A model generated the notes under the pieces. It saw only the letters and a program-made list of their open reading frames with translations. It was not told the DNA's origin and searched no databases. DNA of 64,000 bases, from contig JAHCHO010000005.1 of NCBI GenBank assembly GCA_026129685.1, forward strand, positions 248,001 to 312,000. The letters are read 5' to 3'. Position numbers and translations under genes: made by a program. Source of the DNA: Fimbriimonadaceae bacterium. Its GTDB lineage: Bacteria > Armatimonadota > Fimbriimonadia > Fimbriimonadales > Fimbriimonadaceae. Within the stretch, counting starts at the first letter, position 1. Each line of letters begins with the position of its first letter. Of the stretch, positions 42,101-50,233 are shown one piece after another.

Positions 42101-43875
42101 CGTCCGCCTCCGCCCGCCCCACCGCCGCGACCGGCGCCGCCGCCCGCGCCGCCTTGGCCGCTCGCGCCCAGACCCGCCGCCGAACGGTTGTTGGGTCCGG
42201 CGGGCCGGTTGCCGGTAAGACCGCCGCCCTGCATCGCCTCTTGCATCCGTTGCTGGCGCTCCTTCATTTCCGTCAGGTTGATCTCGGCGATCACGATCTC
42301 CTCGCCCACCTTCAGCCCTTCGAGCACCTCGACCCCGTCGTTGCCCGTTTCACCGAGCTTGACCTCGCGCTTCTCGGGCTTCTTCGGGTCGGCGGTCTTG
42401 ATCCGAACGTACGACTTTCCCTCCTCGCGCAGGATGGCCTGGCCGGGAATCATGATCACGTCGGGCTTCGAAAGCGTGATGAACTCGCAGTTGGCGTTCA
42501 GCCCCGGCATCAGCGCCACCTTGTCCGTCGGCAGGACCTTGACGCGGACCTTGACGGCGGTGATGTTGTTCGCGGTCTCCGCCGCCGGGTTCACCCGTTC
42601 CACTTTGCCCATGATGGGCTTGCCCGGAAACGCCTCGAGCGTGATGCGAACGTTCTGGCCCTGCCGGACCTGCGAAATATCGGCTTCGTCCACCGCGCAC
42701 TCGACGAACATCGTCGTGACGTCGCTGATCTGGGCGATGCTCGTCCCCTGGGCGAAGGTCGAAGTGCCCGCCGGGATGATCGTGCCCTCCTCGATGTACT
42801 TCATCGTCACGACGCCGTCGCGCGGGGCGACCACCGTCGTCGAATCCAGTTGGACCTTCGCGTTGTCGAGCGACACTTTGCTGCGCACCGAACCCGCCTC
42901 CGCCTGGGCGATCTCTTCGCGCCGCAACGAGGCTTGAATCTTCGCGTCCTTCGCGCGCTTCAAAGCGATCTCGGCCTGGGTGACGGCGCGCTTGGCCTCT
43001 TGCAGGCTCTTCTCCGAAATCGGCACCTGGCTCTTGTTGGCCTCCGCCTCCCGGAGGGCCGCTTGGGCGCGGAGCACGCTCAGCCGCTCCGCCTCCGCCA
43101 GCGCGCGAATCTCGGCCTCGAGGGTGTCGAGTTTCTGCCGCGCCGTCGAATAGGCGGACCTCGCCGCTTCCAGTTGCGAACGGGCGCGGTCCACCGCCGC
43201 CCCGGAGACGTAACCCGACTTCAGAAGGTCCTGCTGGCGTTCGAACTCGGCTTGGGCGGTGTCGAGTTCGGATTTCGTGCGGTTGAGCGCCCCGTCCGCG
43301 TCGCGCCGCATCTGGGGGGCAGTGACGTCGTGGAATCGACGCTGGGAGGCGCTCGCCGATTCGAGCGCCGCCCGGGCGGTCGCCACCCCGGCCTCGGAGA
43401 CCGCCGGTTTCGTGGCGTACTCCAGCTGGGCCCGTTGGAGCCGGAGACCAGCGGCCTCCAAGGCGGCTTCCGCGTTCTGGATATCGTTGTCGACGTTCGC
43501 CTCCGTCAGGTTCAAGTTCTGGCGGGCGGCCGTCGCGCGGGACGTGGCGGAACGGACGTCGGCGGCGGCTTGATCGTACAGCGCCTGGGTGTCCCGAGGG
43601 TCGATGACCGCGATCAGGTCGCCCGCCTTCACGCGGGTCCCCTCGTCGACCGCAAGCTTCGTCACGATGCCGCCCGCCTTCGACTTGACGTCCACCTGGG
43701 TGAGCGCCTTGAGCACTCCCGGGGCGTTGTTGGACCGAATCAACTCGGCCTTGGCCACCGGTGCATACCGGTACTCGATTTCGGCCTCGCCCTCGCCGCC
43801 TCTCATCTTGAGGACGGCCCAGCCGATGCCGCCCACGACGGCCACGCCGATGATGCCAACGATCGCCTTGTTCAT
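42097..43875 (-). CDS. MacA/HlyD-type periplasmic adaptor
   Basis: A 592-residue adaptor, long for MacA (about 370). It has an N-terminal anchor, a split biotinyl-lipoyl domain (TKLAVDEGTRVKAGDLIAVI and, after the hairpin, VAPRDGVVTMKYIEEGTI), a very long alpha-helical coiled-coil hairpin (about 100-340) and beta-barrel and membrane-proximal domains. The C terminus is a low-complexity Gln/Gly/Arg tail (GGGAGRGGGAGGGGR). The long hairpin suggests a reach across a deep periplasm to TolC. Co-translated with the permease. Confidence 0.88.
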   Translation of the reverse strand: MNKAIVGIIGVAVVGGIGWAVLKMRGGEGEAEIEYRYAPVAKAELIRSNNAPGVLKALTQVDVKSKAGGIVTKLAVDEGTRVKAGDLIAVIDPRDTQALYDQAAADVRSATSRATAARQNLNLTEANVDNDIQNAEAALEAAGLRLQRAQLEYATKPAVSEAGVATARAALESASASQRRFHDVTAPQMRRDADGALNRTKSELDTAQAEFERQQDLLKSGYVSGAAVDRARSQLEAARSAYSTARQKLDTLEAEIRALAEAERLSVLRAQAALREAEANKSQVPISEKSLQEAKRAVTQAEIALKRAKDAKIQASLRREEIAQAEAGSVRSKVSLDNAKVQLDSTTVVAPRDGVVTMKYIEEGTIIPAGTSTFAQGTSIAQISDVTTMFVECAVDEADISQVRQGQNVRITLEAFPGKPIMGKVERVNPAAETANNITAVKVRVKVLPTDKVALMPGLNANCEFITLSKPDVIMIPGQAILREEGKSYVRIKTADPKKPEKREVKLGETGNDGVEVLEGLKVGEEIVIAEINLTEMKERQQRMQEAMQGGGLTGNRPAGPNNRSAAGLGASGQGGAGGGAGRGGGAGGGGR

Positions 43876-43882
43876 AGAGTGT

Positions 43883-45172
43883 CTATTCGCCCGGGATCGG
43901 CCTGCCCGTCGCCAGACGGAGCCGGATTTCGGAAACGTACGTGTCGTAGATCGCTTCGATGTGGTTCGATTCCGCCGTCACGAGGCTCACCTGGGCGGTC
44001 AGAACCGCCAGCAGGTCGGACGCGCCCTTTCGGAAGCTCCCGTCGGCGGCCTCGTAGTTGAGCTTGGCCGCCTGGAAAGCAAGGTCCGAGGCCTTGAGTC
44101 GGCGCACCGCCTGCGTGTACGCCTTGTAGGCCGACTCGATCTCGGCGCTTGCCGTGCGTCGGGCCTGCTCCAAGTCGCGCTCCGAGGCGTCGCGGCTGAG
44201 ACGTATCTCCCGGGCCGCCTCCTTCGAGCGATTCCCGTCGTACAGCGGAACGGAGACGAGGGCGGTTAGGTTCGTGGTTTGTTGCACCGTCGGACCAAAG
44301 CGCTTCTCGTAGTTGGCGTCCACCGTCCAAGTGACGCCGGATTCGCGCAGGGCTCTCTTGAAGCTGAAGTCGGTCGCCTCGATCTGAAGCGCGCGCGCCT
44401 GGAGATCGGGGCGCTCGGCGAGGCCCGCCGCCAGCGCTTGGCCAAGCGGGGCCGGATCGGCGGCGATCGGCGTGGAGACGTCCTCCAACGACGGCAGGGG
44501 CCGATCCTCGGGCCAGGCGATCAGGGCGCGCAAGGTGGCCTCCGCATTGTTCACCCCGTTCTCCGTGTTGAGCAGGCCGACCTCCGCGTTCAAGAGGTCG
44601 GCCCGTGCCTGAAGCTCTTCCTTTTCGGCGAGATCGCGGACCTGGATGCGCCGCACCACCTGATCGAGGGTGGTTTGGGCTCGTTTCACCGTGGACTGGG
44701 CGACGTCCCTCAGCTTGCGGGAGCGCAACACTTCGAAGTACGCCTCATGAACGCGCACGAGCGTGCTGCGCAACGTCTGGAGGCTGTTCAGCTCCTGGGC
44801 CCGGAAACTGGCGCGGCTGGAGAGGAACCCGAACTGCCGTTGGCCCGCGTCCAGAAGCCGCCAGTTCGCCTGGATGCCGGTGGTGAAGTCGTCGGTCTTG
44901 AACGTCGAGCGAAGCCCCGTCTGCACCTCCTGGTTACGGTAGGTGTAACCCGCGTCGGGGGTGACGGTGGGAAGAAACCCCGCGCGCGCCTGGTTCACCC
45001 GGCTGCGCGCCGCTTGCACGTCGAGGGCGGCCGCCTGAATGGTGCCGTTGTTCTGGCGGGCCAGTTTCAGGGCTTCCTCGAGCGAAAGCGTGTCCTGAGC
45101 GGACGCGAGGACGCCGGACGCACCCGCGACCAGAACCGACGCGAGACGGAAGAACGCGAACTTGGGAGCCAT
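43883..45172 (-). CDS. TolC-family outer-membrane efflux protein
   Basis: A 429-residue outer-membrane channel protein with an N-terminal signal peptide (about 1-25, ending VLASAQ) and two long helical repeats with typical coiled-coil content (TLRSTLVRVHEAYFEV, QVRDLAEKEELQARADLL and their mirror in the second half). TolC trimers form the exit duct for tripartite pumps. I start at ATG 45172, which has GGAG four bases upstream and a clean signal peptide; ATG 45202 is the alternative. First gene of the efflux operon; the adaptor begins seven bases after it. Confidence 0.9.
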   Translation of the reverse strand: MAPKFAFFRLASVLVAGASGVLASAQDTLSLEEALKLARQNNGTIQAAALDVQAARSRVNQARAGFLPTVTPDAGYTYRNQEVQTGLRSTFKTDDFTTGIQANWRLLDAGQRQFGFLSSRASFRAQELNSLQTLRSTLVRVHEAYFEVLRSRKLRDVAQSTVKRAQTTLDQVVRRIQVRDLAEKEELQARADLLNAEVGLLNTENGVNNAEATLRALIAWPEDRPLPSLEDVSTPIAADPAPLGQALAAGLAERPDLQARALQIEATDFSFKRALRESGVTWTVDANYEKRFGPTVQQTTNLTALVSVPLYDGNRSKEAAREIRLSRDASERDLEQARRTASAEIESAYKAYTQAVRRLKASDLAFQAAKLNYEAADGSFRKGASDLLAVLTAQVSLVTAESNHIEAIYDTYVSEIRLRLATGRPIPGE

Positions 45173-45293
45173 GGCGCTCCACACCTTACCGTTGAGGTTC
45201 ATCGTTAGCCGGTCCAAGGACTCAACACTTTCGCCAAGCGTTGCTACGCATCCTTGTACCCGGATGTTCGCTCCCGATGCGTCCGAAGATTCG

Positions 45294-46355
45294 CTAGCCG
45301 GCTTCCGCGGCCTTTTCGCCGACCGCCACCGCCGGCACCGCCGATCCCGGCTCGAGCGCTTTGGCGTCGCCGAAAGCCTTCGCGAGTTGCGGGACGGCCC
45401 GCATCGCGTCGATCACTTCGACCGGGATCGCCATCACCACCGTGTTGGAGGCCGAGGACCCGAGGCCGTCCAGCGTCTGCAACGTTCGCAGTTGGAGCGC
45501 ACCGGGCGAGGCCAGCATCGTGTGGGCCGCGGCCGCGAGGTTCGCCGCCGCCTCCCGGTCGCCTTCCGACTTCGTGATGTTCGCCCGCTTCTCGCGCTCG
45601 GCCGAGGCCTGCCGGGCCATGACGCGCTTGAGGTCCTCTGGCAACTCGATGTCCTGAATCCGGATGGCCGCGACTTCGAGTCCCCATCCGTCCGTTTCCG
45701 TCTCGACCATCGCCTGGATTCGCTCGCCGATGATCTCCCGTTCGTTCAGAATTTCGTCCAGGCTCATGTTGCCGATCACGTCGCGCAACGCCGTCTGCGC
45801 GTACTGGCGGATGGCGTGCCGATAGTCCTGGACCCGGATCACCGCGTCGGCGGGGTTGTTCACCCGCATGAAGATGACGCCGTCGATCGAGACGGGAACG
45901 TTATCCTTCGTGATCGCCTGCTGGCGGGGGATGTCGAGCGTCACGATCCGCGTGTCCACCAGCCGAACGTTGTCGAAAACCGGGATGACGAAGAACGGCC
46001 CGGGACCCTTCACCGCGTGGTACTTGCCAAGCCGAAAGACCAGCGCCTTCTCCCACTGTGCGGCGATCCGGATGGTCGACGCGATAAGCGAACCCAGCAC
46101 CACCGTTCCCGCCATCCGCAGCGCCGACCCCCCCGGATCGGCCTCGAGCGTCTTGCCGAACAGGAGGTAGGCCGCCGCGACGGACAGCAGCATGATGACG
46201 GTGGGAAGGGGATTCGAAAAACGCATCGAACGCTCCGAGGGCAACGGAGGCGGGCTGGGGCGACGGACCGAACTCACGGAAATCCCCTGCGTCTGCGCGA
46301 ACTGCGCCAACGCGGGTGGAAGTCCGGTGAAATCGTTGTCCGAGGAATCCGCCAT
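45294..46355 (-). CDS. SPFH/stomatin-family membrane protein
   Basis: A 353-residue protein of the stomatin/prohibitin (SPFH) group. An N-terminal Pro/Ser-rich segment (about 1-45) is followed by two hydrophobic stretches (about 50-95) and the SPFH domain: QWEKALVFRLGKYHAVKGPG, then PVSIDGVIFMRVNNPADAV, and RDVIGNMSLDEILNEREIIG. The C-terminal coiled region (EREKRANITKSEGDREAAANL) ends in a hydrophobic patch. Such proteins organise membrane microdomains and sometimes partner an NfeD protease; none is adjacent. It has its own good promoter. Confidence 0.9.
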   Translation of the reverse strand: MADSSDNDFTGLPPALAQFAQTQGISVSSVRRPSPPPLPSERSMRFSNPLPTVIMLLSVAAAYLLFGKTLEADPGGSALRMAGTVVLGSLIASTIRIAAQWEKALVFRLGKYHAVKGPGPFFVIPVFDNVRLVDTRIVTLDIPRQQAITKDNVPVSIDGVIFMRVNNPADAVIRVQDYRHAIRQYAQTALRDVIGNMSLDEILNEREIIGERIQAMVETETDGWGLEVAAIRIQDIELPEDLKRVMARQASAEREKRANITKSEGDREAAANLAAAAHTMLASPGALQLRTLQTLDGLGSSASNTVVMAIPVEVIDAMRAVPQLAKAFGDAKALEPGSAVPAVAVGEKAAEAG

Positions 46356-46378
46356 CGCTCGCCTGCCGGGGCCCTTCC

Positions 46379-46407
46379 ATTCTATGCGAATTCACCTCGT
46401 TTGGCAA
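46379..46407 (-). promoter_or_regulatory. Sigma-70 type promoter for the SPFH gene
   Basis: On the minus strand, TTGCCA (46407-46402), 17 bases, then TAGAAT (46384-46379) forms a near-consensus promoter reading leftward, with a predicted leader of about 17 bases before the ATG at 46355. The divergent WecA-like gene starts at 46479. Confidence 0.75.
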
Positions 46408-46478
46408 GGACCGCGCGAAAGACGTCGGGACCGAGCAACGCGTACGGACGGACGGACGTCCGGTATCGTGGGAACCGC

Positions 46479-47570
46479 GTGACGTTCGGACTCTTCTGGC
46501 TCGCCGACGCGAGCGGCAAAGTGTTGCAGGGATTCCGCGCCCCGCTTTTCGCGGGCGTGATCGCCCTCGCCGTCACCTACCTGTTGACCCCCTTCGTCCG
46601 AAAGGTGGCGATCCGAAAGGGAGCGGTGGACGATCCGAAGCGGGACGATCGGCGCGTGCACACCGAACCCACCCCCCGCTGGGGCGGGCTCGCGATTTAC
46701 GCGGGGATCGCGGCCGCCTTGCTGATCGTCCTGCCCTTCGCCTATCCCATCAATCCCTATCCCGTCTATCTGATCGGGTTGCTCCTCGTGGGCGCGGGCA
46801 TCGTGGTGATGGGCGCCCTCGACGACCTCTACCAGTTCAGCGCCCTCAAGCAGCTCCTGATCGTGCTGGCCTTCGCCGTCGCGATCCAGTTCTTTCAGGG
46901 ACCGGGGGGCGCGGTTCGGGTCGGGGGCATCGGCTACGCGGAGCGCTGGATCCCCTTCGGGGTCTGGGCCGTCCCCATCACCGCGATCTACATCTTCGTC
47001 GTGACCAAGACCATGGACACGATCGACGGCATCGACGGCCTGACCGCCGGCATCGCCGCGATCGCCGGCGCCACCCTCTCCGTCGTGGCGACCCAAGAGG
47101 TCCTCCAGATGCTGGAGTTTCGGCAGCACTACCAAGGACCGCTCGGGCCGGAGAAGTTCGTGATCGGCGAACAACCGCGCGTCGCCCTCGTCGCCGCGGC
47201 GATCGCCGGCTCCGCGATCGGATTCCTTCGCCACAACTACAACCCGGCCAAGATTTTCATGGGGACCGGAGGGGCGCAGCTCCTCGGTTTCCTCCTCGCG
47301 TGCATCAGCATCGTCGGAGCGATGAAAACCGCTACGGCCGTCGCGATTTTCATACCGATATTTGTCTTCGGAGTCCAGATTTTCGACGCGTTCTTCGTGG
47401 TCGTTCGCCGTCTGCGCAGCGGATCGCCGATCACCCAGGCGGACAAGCGTCACCTGCACCACACGCTCCTGCGCAAGGGGCTGTCCCAACGCCAAGCGGT
47501 GTGGGTGCTGTATCTGGCCGCGCTCGCGTTGAGCGGGGTGCTCCTGCTGGTGGTGAAATACTTTGGCTAA
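46479..47570 (+). CDS. Undecaprenyl-phosphate sugar-1-phosphate transferase (WecA/MraY family)
   Basis: A 363-residue polytopic enzyme that loads a sugar-1-phosphate, usually GlcNAc-1-P, onto undecaprenyl phosphate at the cytoplasmic face. About ten helices are present. Mg-binding Asp pairs appear in MGALDDLYQ and in TMDTIDGIDGLTAG, and the C-terminal KRHLHHTLLRKG carries the WecA-type HxH. Start GTG 46479. It overlaps the WecB-like gene by 8 bases, supporting a GlcNAc-based glycan pathway. WecA versus TagO cannot be separated here. Confidence 0.9.
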   Translation: MTFGLFWLADASGKVLQGFRAPLFAGVIALAVTYLLTPFVRKVAIRKGAVDDPKRDDRRVHTEPTPRWGGLAIYAGIAAALLIVLPFAYPINPYPVYLIGLLLVGAGIVVMGALDDLYQFSALKQLLIVLAFAVAIQFFQGPGGAVRVGGIGYAERWIPFGVWAVPITAIYIFVVTKTMDTIDGIDGLTAGIAAIAGATLSVVATQEVLQMLEFRQHYQGPLGPEKFVIGEQPRVALVAAAIAGSAIGFLRHNYNPAKIFMGTGGAQLLGFLLACISIVGAMKTATAVAIFIPIFVFGVQIFDAFFVVVRRLRSGSPITQADKRHLHHTLLRKGLSQRQAVWVLYLAALALSGVLLLVVKYFG

Positions 47571-48699
47571 ACCGATCGTTGCCTGCGTCGTCGGCACCCG
47601 TCCCGACACGATCAAGACCGCTCCCGTCGTTCTCGAACTCCAGAAGTACCGCGACGTCTGCGAACCGATGCTGATCGCCACGGGCCAGCACCGCGAGATG
47701 CTCGACCAGGCCCTCCACGCCTTCGGCATCCGGCCGGACGTGGACCTCGACATCATGCGCGTCGGGCAAACCCTCTCCGAAGTGACCTCGCGCGCCCTCG
47801 ACGGCCTCGAACGGACCTTCAAAGAGCGCAAGCCCGACTTCCTTCTGGCCCAGGGCGACACCGCCACCACCTTCGTCGCCTCCCTCGCCGCCTTCTACCA
47901 CCGCATCCCCTTCGGTCACATCGAGGCCGGCCTGCGAACCCCGACCATCGACGATCCCTTCCCCGAGGAGTTCTACCGGCGCGCCACCGCCCTCGTCTCC
48001 GGCCAGCACTACCCGCCGACCCACTGGGCCAAGGAGAACCTCATCCGTGAGGGACACCCCACGGAGAGCGTGTTCGTCACCGGCAACACCGGCATCGACG
48101 CCGTCCTGCGCATCGCCGAACAAGTGCCTCAGGACTGGCTCCCCGACCACCAGGGCCGCGTGTTCCTCGTGACGACCCACCGGCGCGAAAACTGGGGCGA
48201 ACCGCAGAAGCGGATCGCCCAGGCCTGTCGCATTCTCGTGGACCGCTACGAGGACGCGGTGATGGTGGTCGCCATGCACCGCAACCCGATCGTCCGCGAG
48301 ACCCTCGAGTCGGTCCTCGGCGGCCATCCGCGGGTCCGGCTGATCGAGCCGCCCGAATACGCCCGCTTCGTCAAGCTGATCCAGCGCGCCACCCTCATCC
48401 TCACCGACTCCGGTGGGGTACAAGAGGAGGCGCCCGCGTTCGGCATTCCGGTGCTGGTTCTGCGGGAGACCACCGAGCGGCCCGAAGGCGTCGAACGAGG
48501 CAACGCCAAACTCGTCGGCACCGACAAGGACCTGATCGTGCAAGAGGCGATTCGCCTCATGGAGGATCCGGCGGCCTACGAAGCGATGTCGAAATCGGCC
48601 AGTCCCTACGGGGACGGCTTGGCCGCGCCGCGCATCCGCTTCTTGGCGCTGGGCGCTCTCGGGGTTGAAACGCCCGAGGTGCCCATGTGGGAATCGTAG
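47563..48699 (+). CDS. wecB: UDP-N-acetylglucosamine 2-epimerase (WecB/WbpI-like)
   Basis: A 378-residue non-hydrolysing 2-epimerase. The N-terminal GTRPDTIKTAPVVLEL, the FGHIEAGLRT motif, TTHRRENWG, and the C-terminal DSGGVQEEAPAFGIPVLVLRETTERPEG are all present. It interconverts UDP-GlcNAc and UDP-ManNAc; in a WbpA-B-D type pathway a related enzyme (WbpI) makes UDP-ManNAc3NAcA, so this gene may supply the last step to the 32-35 kb sugar block. The start is TTG 47563, inside the end of the transferase gene. Confidence 0.9.
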   Translation: MAKPIVACVVGTRPDTIKTAPVVLELQKYRDVCEPMLIATGQHREMLDQALHAFGIRPDVDLDIMRVGQTLSEVTSRALDGLERTFKERKPDFLLAQGDTATTFVASLAAFYHRIPFGHIEAGLRTPTIDDPFPEEFYRRATALVSGQHYPPTHWAKENLIREGHPTESVFVTGNTGIDAVLRIAEQVPQDWLPDHQGRVFLVTTHRRENWGEPQKRIAQACRILVDRYEDAVMVVAMHRNPIVRETLESVLGGHPRVRLIEPPEYARFVKLIQRATLILTDSGGVQEEAPAFGIPVLVLRETTERPEGVERGNAKLVGTDKDLIVQEAIRLMEDPAAYEAMSKSASPYGDGLAAPRIRFLALGALGVETPEVPMWES

Positions 48700-49613
48700 A
48701 AGCCGTTTTGATCGGGATCGTGCAGGGACTCACCGAGTTCCTGCCGATCAGCAGCACCGCGCACGTGCGCATCGTCCCCGCCCTCTTCGGATGGGCCGAC
48801 CCCGGCGCGGCCTTCACCGCCGTCATCCAGCTCGGAACGCTGCTCGCCGTCCTGATCTTCTTCTGGAAAGACCTCGCCCGCATCTTAGTGGCCTGGCTGC
48901 GCGGCCTTGCGGGCGGCGCGGCGGCCAAGGAGCAGGACGCCAAGCTCGGTTGGGGCATCTTCATCGGCACCCTCCCGATCGTGGTTCTCGGACTGATGTT
49001 CAAGAACCGGATCGAGAACGAGTGGCGCTCGCTCCAGATCATTGCCTGGACCCTGATCGGCCTTGGCCTCCTGATGGCCCTTGCCGAAAAGGTGGGTGCG
49101 CGCAAGCGCGGGATGGAGAGGGTCACCGTATGGGACGGGTTGCTGATCGGCTTCTGGCAAGCCCTCGCGCTCGTGCCGGGCGCGTCGCGCAGCGGTTCGA
49201 CCATCACCGGCGGTCTGTTCTCCGGGCTGGACCGCTCGACCGCCGCCCGCTTTTCGTTCCTGTTGTCCGTCCCCTCCATCTTGGCGGCGGCGGTCCTGGC
49301 CCTGAAGGAGCATAAGGACGTTCTGCTCGGTCCCGAGCGAACCCCCGTCCTGGTCGCGACCCTAGCCGCCTTCGTGAGCGGATACTGGGCGATCGGGTTC
49401 CTCCTCAAGTTCCTGCAGAGGCACAGCGTCTACGCCTTCACCGTCTACCGGGTGGCCCTCGGGTTGCTGTTGCTCGGGCTGCTCCAGTCCGGAAGGCTCA
49501 GTCCGATGACCGGGATTTCCGACGTGCCGAAGACCAAGAAGGAGACGGCTCGCCTCGAGCGCTCGCCGGCGGCGCCCGGGCACCCGGGGAGGTCGCACCT
49601 TCTTTCGTCGTAG
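48687..49613 (+). CDS. uppP: Undecaprenyl-diphosphatase
   Basis: A 308-residue integral membrane phosphatase that recycles undecaprenyl diphosphate to the monophosphate carrier. Family signatures are VQGLTEFLPISSTAH and PGASRSGSTITGG (the catalytic Ser/Arg/Glu region). About eight helices. A hydrophilic C-terminal tail of some 30 residues (KTKKETARLERSPA) is longer than usual. The GTG start at 48687 overlaps the epimerase end. It fits with the glycan genes just upstream. Confidence 0.92.
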   Translation: MGIVEAVLIGIVQGLTEFLPISSTAHVRIVPALFGWADPGAAFTAVIQLGTLLAVLIFFWKDLARILVAWLRGLAGGAAAKEQDAKLGWGIFIGTLPIVVLGLMFKNRIENEWRSLQIIAWTLIGLGLLMALAEKVGARKRGMERVTVWDGLLIGFWQALALVPGASRSGSTITGGLFSGLDRSTAARFSFLLSVPSILAAAVLALKEHKDVLLGPERTPVLVATLAAFVSGYWAIGFLLKFLQRHSVYAFTVYRVALGLLLLGLLQSGRLSPMTGISDVPKTKKETARLERSPAAPGHPGRSHLLSS

Positions 49614-49653
49614 GAAGCCCGATGGACCACGGCCGGAGTGGCTGATCGTCGGC

Positions 49654-50187
49654 TTGGGCAATCCCGGCCCGAACTACGCCGGGACGCGGCACAACGTCGG
49701 TTTCGAAGTGGTCGAAGAACTGGCCAGGCGGCACCGCCTCCCCCTGAACCGCAGCAAGCATTCGGGCCTGTGCGGGTCGGGAGCGATCGAGGGAACGCCC
49801 GTCGTGTTGCTCAAACCCCTCACCTACATGAACCTGAGCGGACGTTCCGTCGTCGCCCACGCTCGCGACCATGAACTCGCCCCCGACCGAATCCTCGTCG
49901 TGGCCGACGACCTTGACCTACCCACCGGCAAGGTGAGGATGCGTCCAAAGGGTAGCGCGGGCGGGCACAACGGCCACAAGTCCGTGATCGAGAAGCTGGG
50001 CACCACCGAGTACCCGCGCCTTCGCATCGGGATCGGGTGCGAGGGTCCCGCCATCGACCACGTGCTGAGCCGCTTCGATCCCGAGGAGCGTCCCCTCATC
50101 CGCGACGCGGTCGCTCGCGCCGCCGACAGCGTCGAAGTGCTGTTGCGCGACGGCCTCGAGAAGGCGATCTCGTTCGCGAACGGCTGA
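49654..50187 (+). CDS. pth: Peptidyl-tRNA hydrolase, with an apparent frameshift at its start
   Basis: Catalytic core of Pth, which frees tRNA from prematurely released peptidyl-tRNA. GNPGPNYAGTRHNVGF (catalytic His), YMNLSG, VADDLDLPTG and GGHNGHKS are all present to the normal C terminus. The usual N-terminal strand (LIVGL) is encoded in frame just upstream (about 49642-49656), but there is no ATG, GTG or TTG to start it; the first canonical start is TTG 49654, which would delete the strand. An ATG at 49622 with AGGAAG four bases before it reads MDHGRSG and stops. One extra G in the GG pair at 49635-49636 would restore MDHGREWLIVGLGNPG. Thus the gene is either frameshifted, shifted by sequencing error, or starts at a rare codon. 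Confidence 0.85.
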   Translation: MGNPGPNYAGTRHNVGFEVVEELARRHRLPLNRSKHSGLCGSGAIEGTPVVLLKPLTYMNLSGRSVVAHARDHELAPDRILVVADDLDLPTGKVRMRPKGSAGGHNGHKSVIEKLGTTEYPRLRIGIGCEGPAIDHVLSRFDPEERPLIRDAVARAADSVEVLLRDGLEKAISFANG

Positions 50188-50233
50188 GACCCCGGGCGGC
50201 AGGATTCCGAAGGCGCGCGACGTATTGGTGGGT

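Noticed and set aside
46392-47870. A 492-codon open frame antisense to the WecA-like gene
   Set aside because: It is the shadow of a polytopic membrane protein with conserved Asp motifs, and its own translation is low-complexity charged sequence.
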